Origin: an uncultured Granulicatella sp.
GTDB taxonomy: Bacteria; Bacillota; Bacilli; Lactobacillales; Aerococcaceae
NCBI RefSeq assembly: GCF_938030755.1
Contig: NZ_CALHIF010000024.1
Coordinates: 1 to 26,336, forward strand
DNA: 26,336 bases
Reading direction: 5' to 3'
Shown here: positions 1-8,450 of the stretch, piece by piece
Position numbering within the stretch: position 1 is the stretch's first letter
Layout: each line of letters opens with the position of its first letter
Made by a program: the position numbers and the translations under genes
Notes under the pieces: model-generated
Database searches by the model: none
Told to the model about the DNA's origin: nothing
Seen by the model: the letters and a program-made list of their open reading frames with translations, nothing else

Positions 1-50
1 GTTGGACGTTTCACATCACGAGCCAACGAAACAATTTTCATCGGTTTCAT
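1..50 (-). CDS. accA: acetyl-CoA carboxylase carboxyltransferase subunit alpha, 5' end only
   Basis: Only the first 16 full codons are inside the window; the encoded peptide begins MKPMKIVSLARDVKRP. The ATG at 50 overlaps the accD TGA stop in an ATGA arrangement, and an AAAGGAG ribosome binding site lies inside the last codons of accD, so translation is probably coupled. AccA pairs with AccD to form the carboxyltransferase that moves CO2 from carboxybiotin to acetyl-CoA. The identification rests on position (accA follows accD in this operon type) and on the A-R-x-x-K-R-P-T segment typical of Gram-positive AccA N-termini. A second ATG at 41 is an alternative start. Confidence 0.8.
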   Translation of the reverse strand, partial: MKPMKIVSLARDVKRP

Positions 51-907
51 GCATTTGACTCCTTTCTATGAAGTACAAGAAGTTTATGAATTGTTTTTTT
101 CATCTCTTTACGATGAATCACTGCATCAATAAAACCTTGCTCTAGAACGGTTTCCGCTGTTTGGAAATCATCAGGAAGTTGTTGATTCATTGTTTGTTCA
201 ATAACTCTCTTCCCTGCAAATCCAACGATGGCTTTAGGTTCAGCAAGTATAATGTCTCCTTGCATCGCGAAGCTTGCTGTTACACCACCAGTTGTCGGAT
301 CCGTTAATACGGTTAAATAAAATAATCCTGCTTGGTGATGTTCTTCAACCGCCCCAGAAATTTTAGCCATTTGCATCAGAGAAAAAATTCCTTCTTGCAT
401 TCGAGCTCCCCCAGAAGCAGTAAAAATAACTACTGGCAATTGGCGTTTGATTCCTTCCTGAAAAGCCTTGGTGATTTTTTCACCGACAACTTGTCCCATT
501 GAACCCATCATGAAAAATGAATTCATGACACAGCAAATGAAGCTCTCTTCTCCGATGGTAGCAATCCCAACAGTAACAGCTTCATTTTCTTTAGCAACCT
601 TTGCTGCTTTTTCTAATTTCGCTTCGTACCCTGGGAAGGCCACATTCACTTTTGGTTTTTCATCTTCAAAAAGTTCTTCGAATCTGTCAACTGTAATTGC
701 TAAACGTTCTGCAGCACTAATTCTAAAATGTCCATCACAATTTGGACAAACTTTAAGCGCTCCTAAATCTTCTTTGTAGACGGTCTTACCACAACCAGGA
801 CATTTAATCCATTTTCCATCTGGTACAGTAGGTAACTCAGGCTGCTCAGACAAGTCTACTTTTATACGATTGATGGTGATATACGATCGTCTTTTAAACA
901 GACCCAT
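47..907 (-). CDS. accD: acetyl-CoA carboxylase carboxyltransferase subunit beta
   Basis: The 286-residue protein is the beta subunit of the acetyl-CoA carboxyltransferase, which with AccA makes malonyl-CoA in the cytosol. An N-terminal zinc ribbon is visible as C36-x2-C39 and C54-x2-C57; 14 residues separate the two pairs. The crotonase-fold carboxyltransferase domain follows, with the glycine-rich ASGGARMQEG segment and the later TDPTTGGVTASFAM segment. The ATG at 907 is preceded by AAAGGAG with a 7-nt spacer. The gene is second to last in the fab/acc operon, 25 nt after accC, and its stop overlaps accA. The length is normal for the family and nothing is missing. Confidence 0.97.
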   Translation of the reverse strand: MGLFKRRSYITINRIKVDLSEQPELPTVPDGKWIKCPGCGKTVYKEDLGALKVCPNCDGHFRISAAERLAITVDRFEELFEDEKPKVNVAFPGYEAKLEKAAKVAKENEAVTVGIATIGEESFICCVMNSFFMMGSMGQVVGEKITKAFQEGIKRQLPVVIFTASGGARMQEGIFSLMQMAKISGAVEEHHQAGLFYLTVLTDPTTGGVTASFAMQGDIILAEPKAIVGFAGKRVIEQTMNQQLPDDFQTAETVLEQGFIDAVIHRKEMKKTIHKLLVLHRKESNA

Positions 908-932
908 CTAATCACTCCTTTACTAAATCATT

Positions 933-2303
933 CTAATTCTCTTTAGGCTGATTCCAATGTTTCAAAAATTCCGATTCAACATAAGCGGTTGTATAATCAC
1001 CGCGTTTGAATGCTGAAGAATCTAGTAAATCTTCCACAAATTCCTGGTTGGTATCTACACCTTCTACTACTAATTCAAATAACATGCGTTTCATTCTTAG
1101 AATCGCTTCTTCACGTGTCTTGCCATGTGCAATCAACTTCGTTAACATCGAATCATAGAAAGGTGGAATTTGATAGCCAGTGTATAGAGCAGATTCAATA
1201 CGAACGCCCATTCCACCAACAGGTTGATGAAGGAACGTTACCTTCCCTGGAGAAGGACGGAACCCTTCAAATGGATTTTCAGCATTTAAACGACACTCAA
1301 TGGCATGTCCTTGAAAAGTAATATCTTCTTGTGTAAATGGAAGCTCTTCTCCAGAAGCAATTTTGATTTGCTGTTGGACTAAATCCACATTCGTAATCAT
1401 TTCTGTAATAGGATGTTCCACTTGAATTCGGGTATTCATTTCCATGAAATAGAAGTGTTTGTCCTCATCTACAAGAAACTCGATGGTCCCTGCATTTTGA
1501 TACCCTACTGCCTTAGCAGCTCTGACAGCTGCCTCTCCCATATCTCTTCTAAGTTGAGAAGAAAGAGAAGGACTTGGAGCTTCTTCAATGATTTTTTGAT
1601 TTTTTCTTTGAAGTGAGCAATCACGCTCTCCAAGATGGACTACATTTCCATGTTGATCCGCTAGGATTTGTATTTCAATATGTTTTGCAGGATAAATGAT
1701 TCTTTCCATGTACACATCTGAATTTCCAAAGGCTTGTAAGGCTTCTTGTCGAGCTGTGACAAATTGATGTTCAAATTCTTCAACAGATTCCACACGACGG
1801 ATTCCTTTTCCTCCACCACCTGCGACAGCTTTGATTAACAGAGGGAATCCAATTCGCTTAGCCAGTTCAATTCCTTCTTCTATAGTTGGCACTACATCAT
1901 CGCTTCCTGGTATAACTGGAACATTTGCAGCAATCATCTGTTTACGTGCTTCTGCTTTATCTCCCATTTGAGAAATAACTTCACTAGAAGGTCCGATGAA
2001 AGTTATTTGACATTCGGCACACATTTTAGCAAATTTCGCATTTTCAGATAAAAATCCAAATCCTGGATGGATTGCTTGTGCGCCAGTAGTCACAGCCGCA
2101 CTTAAAATATTTTCTACGTTTAAGTAAGAATCTTTTGAAGCAGCTGGGCCAATACAGACAGCGTGGTCTGCTAATTGTACATGAAGAGCATCTTTATCCG
2201 CTTGGGAATAGACTGCTACCGATTCAATCCCTAACTCACGACAAGCTCGAATAATGCGGCAAGCAATCTCTCCACGATTTGCGATTAGTACTCTATTAAA
2301 CAT
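933..2303 (-). CDS. accC: biotin carboxylase subunit of acetyl-CoA carboxylase
   Basis: AccC carboxylates the biotin on AccB using ATP and bicarbonate. From the chosen ATG at 2303 the protein has 456 residues and starts MFNRVLIANRGE, the conserved start of biotin carboxylases. An upstream TTG at 2318 would add five residues and overlap fabZ; I rejected it because the family starts at the MxxxxIANRGE motif. Visible features are the N-terminal biotin-carboxylase domain, the ATP-grasp glycine loop GGGGKGIR, the catalytic EMNTRIQVEHPITE segment, and the C-terminal domain. The ribosome binding site is weak (GGACG), so translation may rely on coupling with fabZ, whose stop lies only 4 nt upstream. 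Confidence 0.97.
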   Translation of the reverse strand: MFNRVLIANRGEIACRIIRACRELGIESVAVYSQADKDALHVQLADHAVCIGPAASKDSYLNVENILSAAVTTGAQAIHPGFGFLSENAKFAKMCAECQITFIGPSSEVISQMGDKAEARKQMIAANVPVIPGSDDVVPTIEEGIELAKRIGFPLLIKAVAGGGGKGIRRVESVEEFEHQFVTARQEALQAFGNSDVYMERIIYPAKHIEIQILADQHGNVVHLGERDCSLQRKNQKIIEEAPSPSLSSQLRRDMGEAAVRAAKAVGYQNAGTIEFLVDEDKHFYFMEMNTRIQVEHPITEMITNVDLVQQQIKIASGEELPFTQEDITFQGHAIECRLNAENPFEGFRPSPGKVTFLHQPVGGMGVRIESALYTGYQIPPFYDSMLTKLIAHGKTREEAILRMKRMLFELVVEGVDTNQEFVEDLLDSSAFKRGDYTTAYVESEFLKHWNQPKEN

Positions 2304-2307
2304 AGGC

Positions 2308-2739
2308 TTAACGTCCAATAATAAAGGTTAATTCAGCTTCTGCAACTTTCTTACCATCGACATAAGCAACGCCTTTACCGATTCCAGCATATTCTTTTAA
2401 TTTTACGATATCCACTTGAAGTGTTAACACATCTCCTGGAGTTACTTTTTGACGGAATTTAACATTGTTTAATCCGCCTAAGTAAGCAGTTTTTCCTTTA
2501 AAAGAATCTAATTTTAATAATGGAATTGATCCAGCTTGTGCTAATGCTTCAACGATTAACACACCAGGCATTACAGGTTCACCAGGGAAATGTCCTTGGA
2601 AAAAGCTTTCGTTAAATGTCACGTTTTTACGTGCCACAACGTGTTCACCTGGTACTAATTCATCAACACGGTCAATATATAAAATTGGGTAACGGTTAGG
2701 AATTAACTCAGCTACGTCAGTTACAGTCATAATGTTCAT
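2308..2739 (-). CDS. fabZ: 3-hydroxyacyl-ACP dehydratase FabZ
   Basis: This 143-residue hotdog-fold dehydratase removes water from 3-hydroxyacyl-ACP to give trans-2-enoyl-ACP. The catalytic His is H50 in FFQGHFPGEPVMPG and the catalytic Glu is E64 in LIVEALAQ. An AGGAGG site with an 8-nt spacer precedes the ATG. It sits between accB and accC, the usual place in Lactobacillales fab operons. In enterococci a second FabZ paralogue (FabN) also isomerises the double bond for unsaturated fatty acids; sequence reading alone cannot tell whether this protein has that activity. Its place in the acc part of the operon suggests the plain dehydratase. Confidence 0.96.
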   Translation of the reverse strand: MNIMTVTDVAELIPNRYPILYIDRVDELVPGEHVVARKNVTFNESFFQGHFPGEPVMPGVLIVEALAQAGSIPLLKLDSFKGKTAYLGGLNNVKFRQKVTPGDVLTLQVDIVKLKEYAGIGKGVAYVDGKKVAEAELTFIIGR

Positions 2740-2763
2740 CTTTATTTCCTCCTAAAATTGGGT

Positions 2764-3231
2764 TTAGCGAATCGCAAATAATTTTTGTCCAAAATCAACC
2801 ATTTGGCCGTTTTCTACAAGGACTTCCACCACTTCACCGTTGAAGTCGCTCTTAATTTCATTCATGATTTTCATTGCTTCGACAATACATACAGTGTCGT
2901 TTGAAGTGATTTGTTTACCCACTTGTACAAATGGATCTGCATCTGGTGAAGATTGTAAGTAAACCACCCCAACGATTGGACTTGTAATGTATTTGGCGTC
3001 GGTTGCGACTTGTGGTGCTTCTTGAGTTTCAGCAGAAGAAGAGACACTCACTGGTGCTGCTTCCACTGGACTAGCCACATTTGCAACAGGTGCAACAGCA
3101 TTAGAAACGACTTGAGGGTATTCCTCACGTTTACTAAATTGCACTTCGAACTCTTCGTTTGATAAATGAAACTCCGTCATGTTTGATTCATTGAACAAAG
3201 CCATTAGTTCTTTAATTTCTTCTACATTCAT
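2764..3231 (-). CDS. accB: biotin carboxyl carrier protein of acetyl-CoA carboxylase
   Basis: AccB carries the carboxybiotin between AccC and the AccA/AccD transferase. The 155-residue protein has an N-terminal segment (about 1-38), an Ala/Pro/Val/Ser-rich flexible linker (about 39-80) and a C-terminal biotinyl domain. The biotin attachment motif EAMKIMNEI puts the modified lysine at K121, the usual 34 or so residues from the C-terminus. The ATG follows fabF by 3 nt, and the GGAAGGA ribosome binding site overlaps the end of fabF. Biotinylation needs a BirA ligase, which is not in this window. Confidence 0.96.
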   Translation of the reverse strand: MNVEEIKELMALFNESNMTEFHLSNEEFEVQFSKREEYPQVVSNAVAPVANVASPVEAAPVSVSSSAETQEAPQVATDAKYITSPIVGVVYLQSSPDADPFVQVGKQITSNDTVCIVEAMKIMNEIKSDFNGEVVEVLVENGQMVDFGQKLFAIR

Positions 3232-3234
3232 GTA

Positions 3235-4470
3235 TTAATCCTTCCATTTCTTCACACAGATAACGGCATTATGTCCTCCGAAACCAAGTGAATTACTGAT
3301 CGCTACTTCTACTTTCGTTGCGATACCAACATTTGGAGTTACATCTAAATCACAAGCTTCATCTTGCTCTGTAACATTAATCGTTGGTGGAATAAAATCT
3401 TCCTCAACAGCTTTCACACAAGCAATTGCTTCAATTGCTCCTGCAGCTCCTAATAAGTGACCAGTCATTGATTTTGTACTAGACACATGAACCTTATCCG
3501 CTGCTTCTTTTAATGCATAACGAATTGAAGTTGTTTCAGCAGAATCGTTTGCTGGAGTACCTGTTCCGTGAGCATTCACATAGTCCACTTCGCTTGGAGT
3601 TACTCCTGCTTCCTCGATGGCTTGTAAGATGGCTTTACCAGCACCGCTTCCGTCAGGATTTGGAGCTGTCATATGATAAGCATCTCCTGTTGCACCATAT
3701 CCAACGACTTCTGCATAAATTTTAGCACCACGTTTTTGTGCGTGTTCTAGGCTTTCAAGAACAAGAACCCCTGCTCCTTCACCCATTACAAATCCGCCAC
3801 GCTTTTTGTCAAATGGCAATGAAGCTGCATTTGGATCTTCGCTGCTTGAAAGAGCTGTTAAAGCCGCAAAACCTGCAATTCCGATTTCACAAATAGAACC
3901 TTCCGCACCACCGGCTAAAATAACATCGGAGTAACCATGTTTAATGTTACGGAACGCTTCCCCGATGGCATGAGTTCCTGTTGCACAAGCAGTTACTAAT
4001 GACGTACATACACCACGTGCACCAATCTTCATTGAGATGTTCCCTGCGACCATATTACCGATAGCCATTGGAACAAATAATGGAGCTACACGAGTTGGAC
4101 CTTTGTCATGCATTTTGATGATTTGGCTTTCCATTACGGTTAACCCACCGATACCAGAACCCACCATAACACCAAAACGGTTGTAGTCTGTATTTTCTGG
4201 AGTAATCCCACTATCTTCTACCGCTTGCATTGCTGCTGCAAGTCCGTATTGACAGAATAAATCCATTCGTTTTGCTTCTTTACGATCCATGTATTTTGTA
4301 GCATCGAAGTCTTTCACTTCAGCAGCCACATAAACATCTAAATCTTTTTTATCAAATTTTGTAATTGGAGCAATTCCGTTCTTGCCTTCTTTAAGGCCTT
4401 CCCAGAAGCTAGCTACATCATTTCCTAAAGGAGTGATGGCTCCCATTCCTGTAATTACTACTCGATTCAT
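3235..4470 (-). CDS. fabF: 3-oxoacyl-ACP synthase II (KAS II)
   Basis: FabF condenses malonyl-ACP with a growing acyl-ACP, the chain-elongating Claisen step. The 411-residue protein shows the thiolase-fold Cys-His-His triad: C162 in VTACATGTHA, H301 in NAHGTGTPAND and H338 in MTGHLLGAAGA, with K333 just before. The start follows an AAAGGAGG site. It lies 20 nt after fabG and 3 nt before accB in the operon. No fabB-like second copy is seen here. Length and motifs are fully typical. Confidence 0.98.
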   Translation of the reverse strand: MNRVVITGMGAITPLGNDVASFWEGLKEGKNGIAPITKFDKKDLDVYVAAEVKDFDATKYMDRKEAKRMDLFCQYGLAAAMQAVEDSGITPENTDYNRFGVMVGSGIGGLTVMESQIIKMHDKGPTRVAPLFVPMAIGNMVAGNISMKIGARGVCTSLVTACATGTHAIGEAFRNIKHGYSDVILAGGAEGSICEIGIAGFAALTALSSSEDPNAASLPFDKKRGGFVMGEGAGVLVLESLEHAQKRGAKIYAEVVGYGATGDAYHMTAPNPDGSGAGKAILQAIEEAGVTPSEVDYVNAHGTGTPANDSAETTSIRYALKEAADKVHVSSTKSMTGHLLGAAGAIEAIACVKAVEEDFIPPTINVTEQDEACDLDVTPNVGIATKVEVAISNSLGFGGHNAVICVKKWKD

Positions 4471-4490
4471 TGTTTTCCTCCTTTAAGAGA

Positions 4491-5222
4491 TTACATGTAT
4501 AATCCGCCGTTAACGTTTAACACTTGTCCTGTAACGTATTTTGTTTCCGCTAAGAACACACATGCTTCAGCAATGTCTTCTACTGTACCAAAACGACGTA
4601 CTGGGATTTGTTTTTCCCACTCATTACGAATCTTTTCAGGTAATGCTTGTGTCATATCTGTATCGATGTATCCAGGAGCAATAGCATTTACTGTAATCCC
4701 ACGAGAACCAATTTCTTTAGCAATAGATTTTGTTAAACCAATGATTCCGGCTTTACTTGCAGCATAGTTTGCTTGACCTGCATTTCCAGTAACCCCAACG
4801 ATACTTGTAATGTTAATAATACTTCCTGATTTTTGTTTTACGAAAACTGGAGTCGCAAAACGAATCATATTGAAGTATCCTTTTAAGTTGATGTTCATTA
4901 CATCGTCAAAATCAGATTCACTCATACGCATTAATAAACCATCACGCGTAATTCCAGCGTTATTGACTAACACGTCGATGCGTCCAAAACGCTCTTTTAC
5001 TTCGTTAATAAAGCTTTCAGCTACGTCGAATTTCGAAACGTCTCCAACAAATGTCATCACTTCACCAGGATAAGCATCAAATTGAGCAAGTGTTTCTACA
5101 TCAATTTCACGAGTACCGTTTAAAACAACATTAGCACCAAGTTTGGCAAATTCTAATGCGATTCCAAGACCAATCCCACGACGGCTACCTGTTACAACAA
5201 CTGTTTTATCTTTAAATTTCAT
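4491..5222 (-). CDS. fabG: 3-oxoacyl-ACP reductase (NADPH)
   Basis: FabG is the short-chain dehydrogenase that reduces 3-oxoacyl-ACP to 3-hydroxyacyl-ACP. The 243-residue protein has the cofactor loop TGSRRGIG (11-18), the NNAG motif (87-90), catalytic S140, and the YAASK motif with Y153 and K157, all two residues shifted from the E. coli numbering. The C-terminal NVNGGLYM ending is typical. The ATG at 5222 follows the fabD stop by 4 nt, and the AAAGGA site spans the fabD stop, so the two genes are probably translationally coupled. Confidence 0.98.
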   Translation of the reverse strand: MKFKDKTVVVTGSRRGIGLGIALEFAKLGANVVLNGTREIDVETLAQFDAYPGEVMTFVGDVSKFDVAESFINEVKERFGRIDVLVNNAGITRDGLLMRMSESDFDDVMNINLKGYFNMIRFATPVFVKQKSGSIINITSIVGVTGNAGQANYAASKAGIIGLTKSIAKEIGSRGITVNAIAPGYIDTDMTQALPEKIRNEWEKQIPVRRFGTVEDIAEACVFLAETKYVTGQVLNVNGGLYM

Positions 5223-5226
5223 TTCG

Positions 5227-6180
5227 TTATCCTTTCAGTTCCTTTACTTTTTCAATGGTTTCTGACATTGCTTTAAGGCTATCTGTTTGGAATAATTGAA
5301 CAGAAGCACCTTTTGCTTTAGCAATTTGTTTCACCATTTGCGTCAATGTTTTTCCAGGACCTACTTCAATAAAGACCTCTACGCCATCTTGAAGCATCCA
5401 CTCTACATTTTGTTTCCATTTTACGGCATTCGTAATTTGATCACAGAGAACGTCTTTTGAAGGTACGCCTTCATGTGGTGTGCCAAGCGTATTGCTTAAT
5501 ACAGGGCATTTACTTTCGTGTAACTCTGCCGCTTCCATTTCAGGAGCAAAACGAACTTTCGCTTCTTTCATTAATGGTGTATGGAAAGGGCCAGATACTA
5601 CTAGTGGCACAGCTCTTTTAGCGCCAGCTTCTAAACATTTTTCGCTTGCAATATCAACTGCATCTGCATGACCACCAATCACTAATTGCCCTGGTGTGTT
5701 GTAGTTTGACGGAACAACAAGGGATTCAGGAGTAGAAACTTCACGGCAAATGTCTTCAATGACATTGTCTTCAAGGCCTAAAACGGCTACCATTTTCCCT
5801 TCACCTTCCACAACCGCTTCTTGCATATATTGACCACGTTTAGCGACTAATTTTAAAACATCCTTAAAATCAAGGACTCCTGCTTCCACAAGCGCTGAAT
5901 ATTCACCAAGAGATAAACCAGCCGTCACATCCGGTGTGATTCCTTCTTGTTCTAAGACGCTTGTTAACGCATGAGAAACCGTTAATAACAACGGTTGCGT
6001 ATATTCAGTTTGGTTGATACGTGTAGCAGGCTCTTCTGAAATAATGTCCGTCACACGATAGGGTAGAATGTTACTTGCTTCTTCAAAAACAGCTTTAGCC
6101 ACCTCGAAGTGCTCAGCAATTTCTAAGCCCATTTGTGCTTTTTGACTTCCTTGACCCGGGAATAAAAATGCGATTTTCAT
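5227..6180 (-). CDS. fabD: malonyl-CoA:ACP transacylase
   Basis: FabD moves malonyl from CoA to the AcpP phosphopantetheine. The 317-residue protein has the GQGSQ motif (9-13), the nucleophile S90 in GLSLGEYSAL, R115, and H200 in GPFHTPLM, matching the Ser-Arg-His arrangement of the E. coli enzyme. An AGGAGG site with a 6-nt spacer precedes the ATG. It is the first gene after a strong terminator-like hairpin (6203-6245), and only about 20 nt separate the hairpin T-run from the ATG. Expression must therefore come from read-through or from a promoter inside fabK. Confidence 0.98.
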   Translation of the reverse strand: MKIAFLFPGQGSQKAQMGLEIAEHFEVAKAVFEEASNILPYRVTDIISEEPATRINQTEYTQPLLLTVSHALTSVLEQEGITPDVTAGLSLGEYSALVEAGVLDFKDVLKLVAKRGQYMQEAVVEGEGKMVAVLGLEDNVIEDICREVSTPESLVVPSNYNTPGQLVIGGHADAVDIASEKCLEAGAKRAVPLVVSGPFHTPLMKEAKVRFAPEMEAAELHESKCPVLSNTLGTPHEGVPSKDVLCDQITNAVKWKQNVEWMLQDGVEVFIEVGPGKTLTQMVKQIAKAKGASVQLFQTDSLKAMSETIEKVKELKG

Positions 6181-6202
6181 GAGTTTCCTCCTATTGCGCT
6201 GT

Positions 6203-6245
6203 AAAAAAATGGTGGAAATATGCTAAATAAGCATATTTCACCATT
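6203..6245 (-). terminator. operon-internal intrinsic terminator or attenuator between fabK and fabD
   Basis: On the minus strand the stem AATGGTGAAATATGCT pairs with AGCATATTTCCACCATT around a TATTT loop, with a single bulge. A run of seven T follows (the A-run 6203-6209 on the plus strand). The stem starts 17 nt after the fabK stop, a normal terminator distance. There is no room for a promoter between this element and fabD, so it should lower transcription of fabD and everything after it relative to fabT-fabH-acpP-fabK. Confidence 0.85.
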
Positions 6246-6261
6246 CCCTTTTTTCATTTAA

Positions 6262-7215
6262 TTAAAAACGTGCAAGTTCTTTCTGGATGACTTCATGAGA
6301 TTCGGCCATCAATTCTTGAATAATCTCTGAACAGCTTTGTTCTTTTGAGATTAAACCAGCAATTTGTCCAGCCATCATTGATCCCATTTGAGTATCTCCT
6401 TCCACTACGATTCTACGTAAAGCACCACGTCCGATCTCTTCTAAACGTTCAAAATCCGGATTTTCTTTACTAGTTTCCTCTTTTTCCGCTTGAAGATAAA
6501 TCTTCGTTAATTTATTACGTAAAACTCGAACTGGGTGACCTGTAATTTGTCCAGTAATAACAGTATCGATATCTTTCGCCTTTAAAACAGAAGCTTTAAA
6601 GTTGTCATGTGCAGTACACTCAGTAGAAACCAAAAATCTTGTTCCTAGTTGAACCGCATCAGCACCTAACATTAAAGCAGCTGCCATTCCACGACCATCT
6701 CCGATACCACCTGCACCAATCACTGGTACACTCACTGCATCTACTACTTGAGGTAATAGAGCCATAGTTGTGGACTTACCAATGTGTCCACCAGCTTCCA
6801 TTCCTTCTACTACAATAGCGTCTGCTCCTTCTTTTTCCATTCTTTTTGCTAAAGCAACCGAAGCAACTACTGGAATAACTGTGATACCAGCTTCTTTAAA
6901 CTTCGCCATGTATTTGCCAGGACTACCAGCACCAGTACAAACCACTTTAACGCCAGCCTGACAGACAACATCCACTACTTCATCAACAAATGGACTTAAT
7001 AGCATAATATTTACACCATAAGGTTTATCTGTTAAACGATTCATTTCTTCAATAAATCCTTTAACGACTTCGCCAGGAGCATGTCCGCATGCAACGATTC
7101 CTAGACCGCCAGCATTAGACACAGCACTTGCAAGCGCAGGATTTGCAACCCATGCCATTCCTCCTTGGATAATCGGATATTCAATTCCAATCATTTCGCA
7201 GATTCTTGATTTCAT
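6262..7215 (-). CDS. fabK: FMN-dependent enoyl-ACP reductase FabK
   Basis: FabK reduces trans-2-enoyl-ACP in the last step of each elongation cycle. It is an FMN-binding TIM-barrel enzyme of the nitronate monooxygenase-like family, unrelated to FabI. The 317-residue protein starts MKSRICEMIGIEYPIIQGGM, has the VVEGMEAGGHIG segment with H144 (same number as the key His of pneumococcal FabK), and the phosphate-binding IGAGGIGDGRG loop. It starts at ATG 7215 after AAAGGATGG. It is the only enoyl reductase in the window, which in related bacteria goes with intrinsic tolerance to FabI inhibitors such as triclosan. It lies 22 nt after acpP. Confidence 0.96.
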   Translation of the reverse strand: MKSRICEMIGIEYPIIQGGMAWVANPALASAVSNAGGLGIVACGHAPGEVVKGFIEEMNRLTDKPYGVNIMLLSPFVDEVVDVVCQAGVKVVCTGAGSPGKYMAKFKEAGITVIPVVASVALAKRMEKEGADAIVVEGMEAGGHIGKSTTMALLPQVVDAVSVPVIGAGGIGDGRGMAAALMLGADAVQLGTRFLVSTECTAHDNFKASVLKAKDIDTVITGQITGHPVRVLRNKLTKIYLQAEKEETSKENPDFERLEEIGRGALRRIVVEGDTQMGSMMAGQIAGLISKEQSCSEIIQELMAESHEVIQKELARF

Positions 7216-7237
7216 GTGTTACCATCCTTTTTTGTGA

Positions 7238-7468
7238 TTATTTTTCAGCTAATTGTTTATCCACGTAGTTCACTAAGTCTTTAACCGTTTCTAGACCTTC
7301 TTCAGTATCGATTTTCACATCGAATTCATCTTCGATATCGTTGATGATTTGGAATAAATCTAAGCTATCTGCGTCTAATTCATCTTTAAGACGAGTAGTT
7401 AATTGTACTTCTTCTTCCTCTTTACCTAATTGATCTACGATAATTGCTTGAATTTTTTCAAATGTCAT
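7238..7468 (-). CDS. acpP: acyl carrier protein
   Basis: The 76-residue acidic protein carries the growing acyl chain on phosphopantetheine attached to the serine of the DSLD motif (KDELDADSLDLFQ). I chose the ATG at 7468, giving MTFEKIQAII, because GGAGG lies 8 nt upstream of it. Extending to a TTG at 7483 would add five residues and swallow the ribosome binding site. The gene sits between fabH and fabK, the conserved place for the FAS-II acyl carrier in streptococci and enterococci. The protein is short, helical and rich in Asp/Glu, as expected. Confidence 0.97.
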   Translation of the reverse strand: MTFEKIQAIIVDQLGKEEEEVQLTTRLKDELDADSLDLFQIINDIEDEFDVKIDTEEGLETVKDLVNYVDKQLAEK

Positions 7469-7494
7469 TGTGTTTTCCTCCAATATTTTAAAAA

Positions 7495-8445
7495 TTATAA
7501 TGTGATTGTGATGCTTCCCCAGGCAAGGCCACCGCCAAAACCTGATAGAAGAATTTTTTTATGTTCTCCGATTTTTAATGTTCCATTTTCTACGAGTTCA
7601 TTAAATAAAATCGGAATACTTGCAGCCGAAGTGTTTCCAACATGATCGATATTCATTGGGAATTTTTCGATCGGTTGTTTTAATTTCTTAGCCACTTGTT
7701 CGACTAAACGACGATTTGCTTGATGTAACAAGTACAAATCAATATCGTCAGCAGTATATCCAGACTTTTGTAAAGTATCTTGGATATTGACTGGAACAGT
7801 TTTGCTGACTAATTCATAAACGCCTCGACCATCCATTGTCATGGTTGAAACTGTTTGATTTGTCATTCTTTTTCCAGCGACTAATGCCTCAGATTTCTGT
7901 CCATCATTTTGTAATGTTTCCGCCAAAAAAAATGGCTCTTCATCTTTTTGTAAAAGAACAGCTCCAGCACCATCTCCAAAGAGAATTGCTGTCGATCGAT
8001 CGTCCCAATCGAGTGAACTAAGCATCGTTTCTGCTCCGATAACGATTCCGTATTTTCTTTGTCCGTGTTCTAACATCTTTAGTCCAGTAGACAATGCATA
8101 TACAAAACCACTACAAGCTGCACTCACATCGAATGCAAAAGCATTCGTTGCTCCGATAGCTCCTTGTACAAGAGACGCGCAAGAAGGACTTGCTGCATCA
8201 GGTGTCATCGTTGCTACAATGATAAATTCAATAGATTCAGGATTAATCTGACTCTTTTCAACTAAGCGTTTTGCGGCTATTGTCGCTAAATCACTTGTTG
8301 TCTGTTCTTTTGCCCAATATCGGGTTTTGATTCCTGTTCTCTTTACGATCCATTCATCAGAAGTATCTACTCGTTTCGCCCAGTCATCATTTGTGATCAC
8401 GGACGTTGGGAGATAGGAACTTGTCGCTATCACTTGAACCCCCAC
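7495..8445 (-). CDS. fabH: 3-oxoacyl-ACP synthase III (KAS III)
   Basis: FabH starts chain synthesis by condensing an acyl-CoA primer with malonyl-ACP. The 316-residue protein shows the Cys-His-Asn triad: C111 in VSAACSGFVYAL, H241 in LLHQANRR and N271 in VGNTSAAS. The start is GTG at 8445, five nt after the fabT stop, and the AAGAAGGG site lies inside the end of fabT, so it is probably coupled to fabT translation. The GFGGGLAWGS C-terminus is typical. Confidence 0.97.
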   Translation of the reverse strand: MGVQVIATSSYLPTSVITNDDWAKRVDTSDEWIVKRTGIKTRYWAKEQTTSDLATIAAKRLVEKSQINPESIEFIIVATMTPDAASPSCASLVQGAIGATNAFAFDVSAACSGFVYALSTGLKMLEHGQRKYGIVIGAETMLSSLDWDDRSTAILFGDGAGAVLLQKDEEPFFLAETLQNDGQKSEALVAGKRMTNQTVSTMTMDGRGVYELVSKTVPVNIQDTLQKSGYTADDIDLYLLHQANRRLVEQVAKKLKQPIEKFPMNIDHVGNTSAASIPILFNELVENGTLKIGEHKKILLSGFGGGLAWGSITITL

Positions 8446-8450
8446 AATGT

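Noticed and set aside
7238..7483. Acyl carrier protein starting at TTG 7483
   Set aside because: The extra five codons consist of the ribosome binding site for the ATG at 7468.
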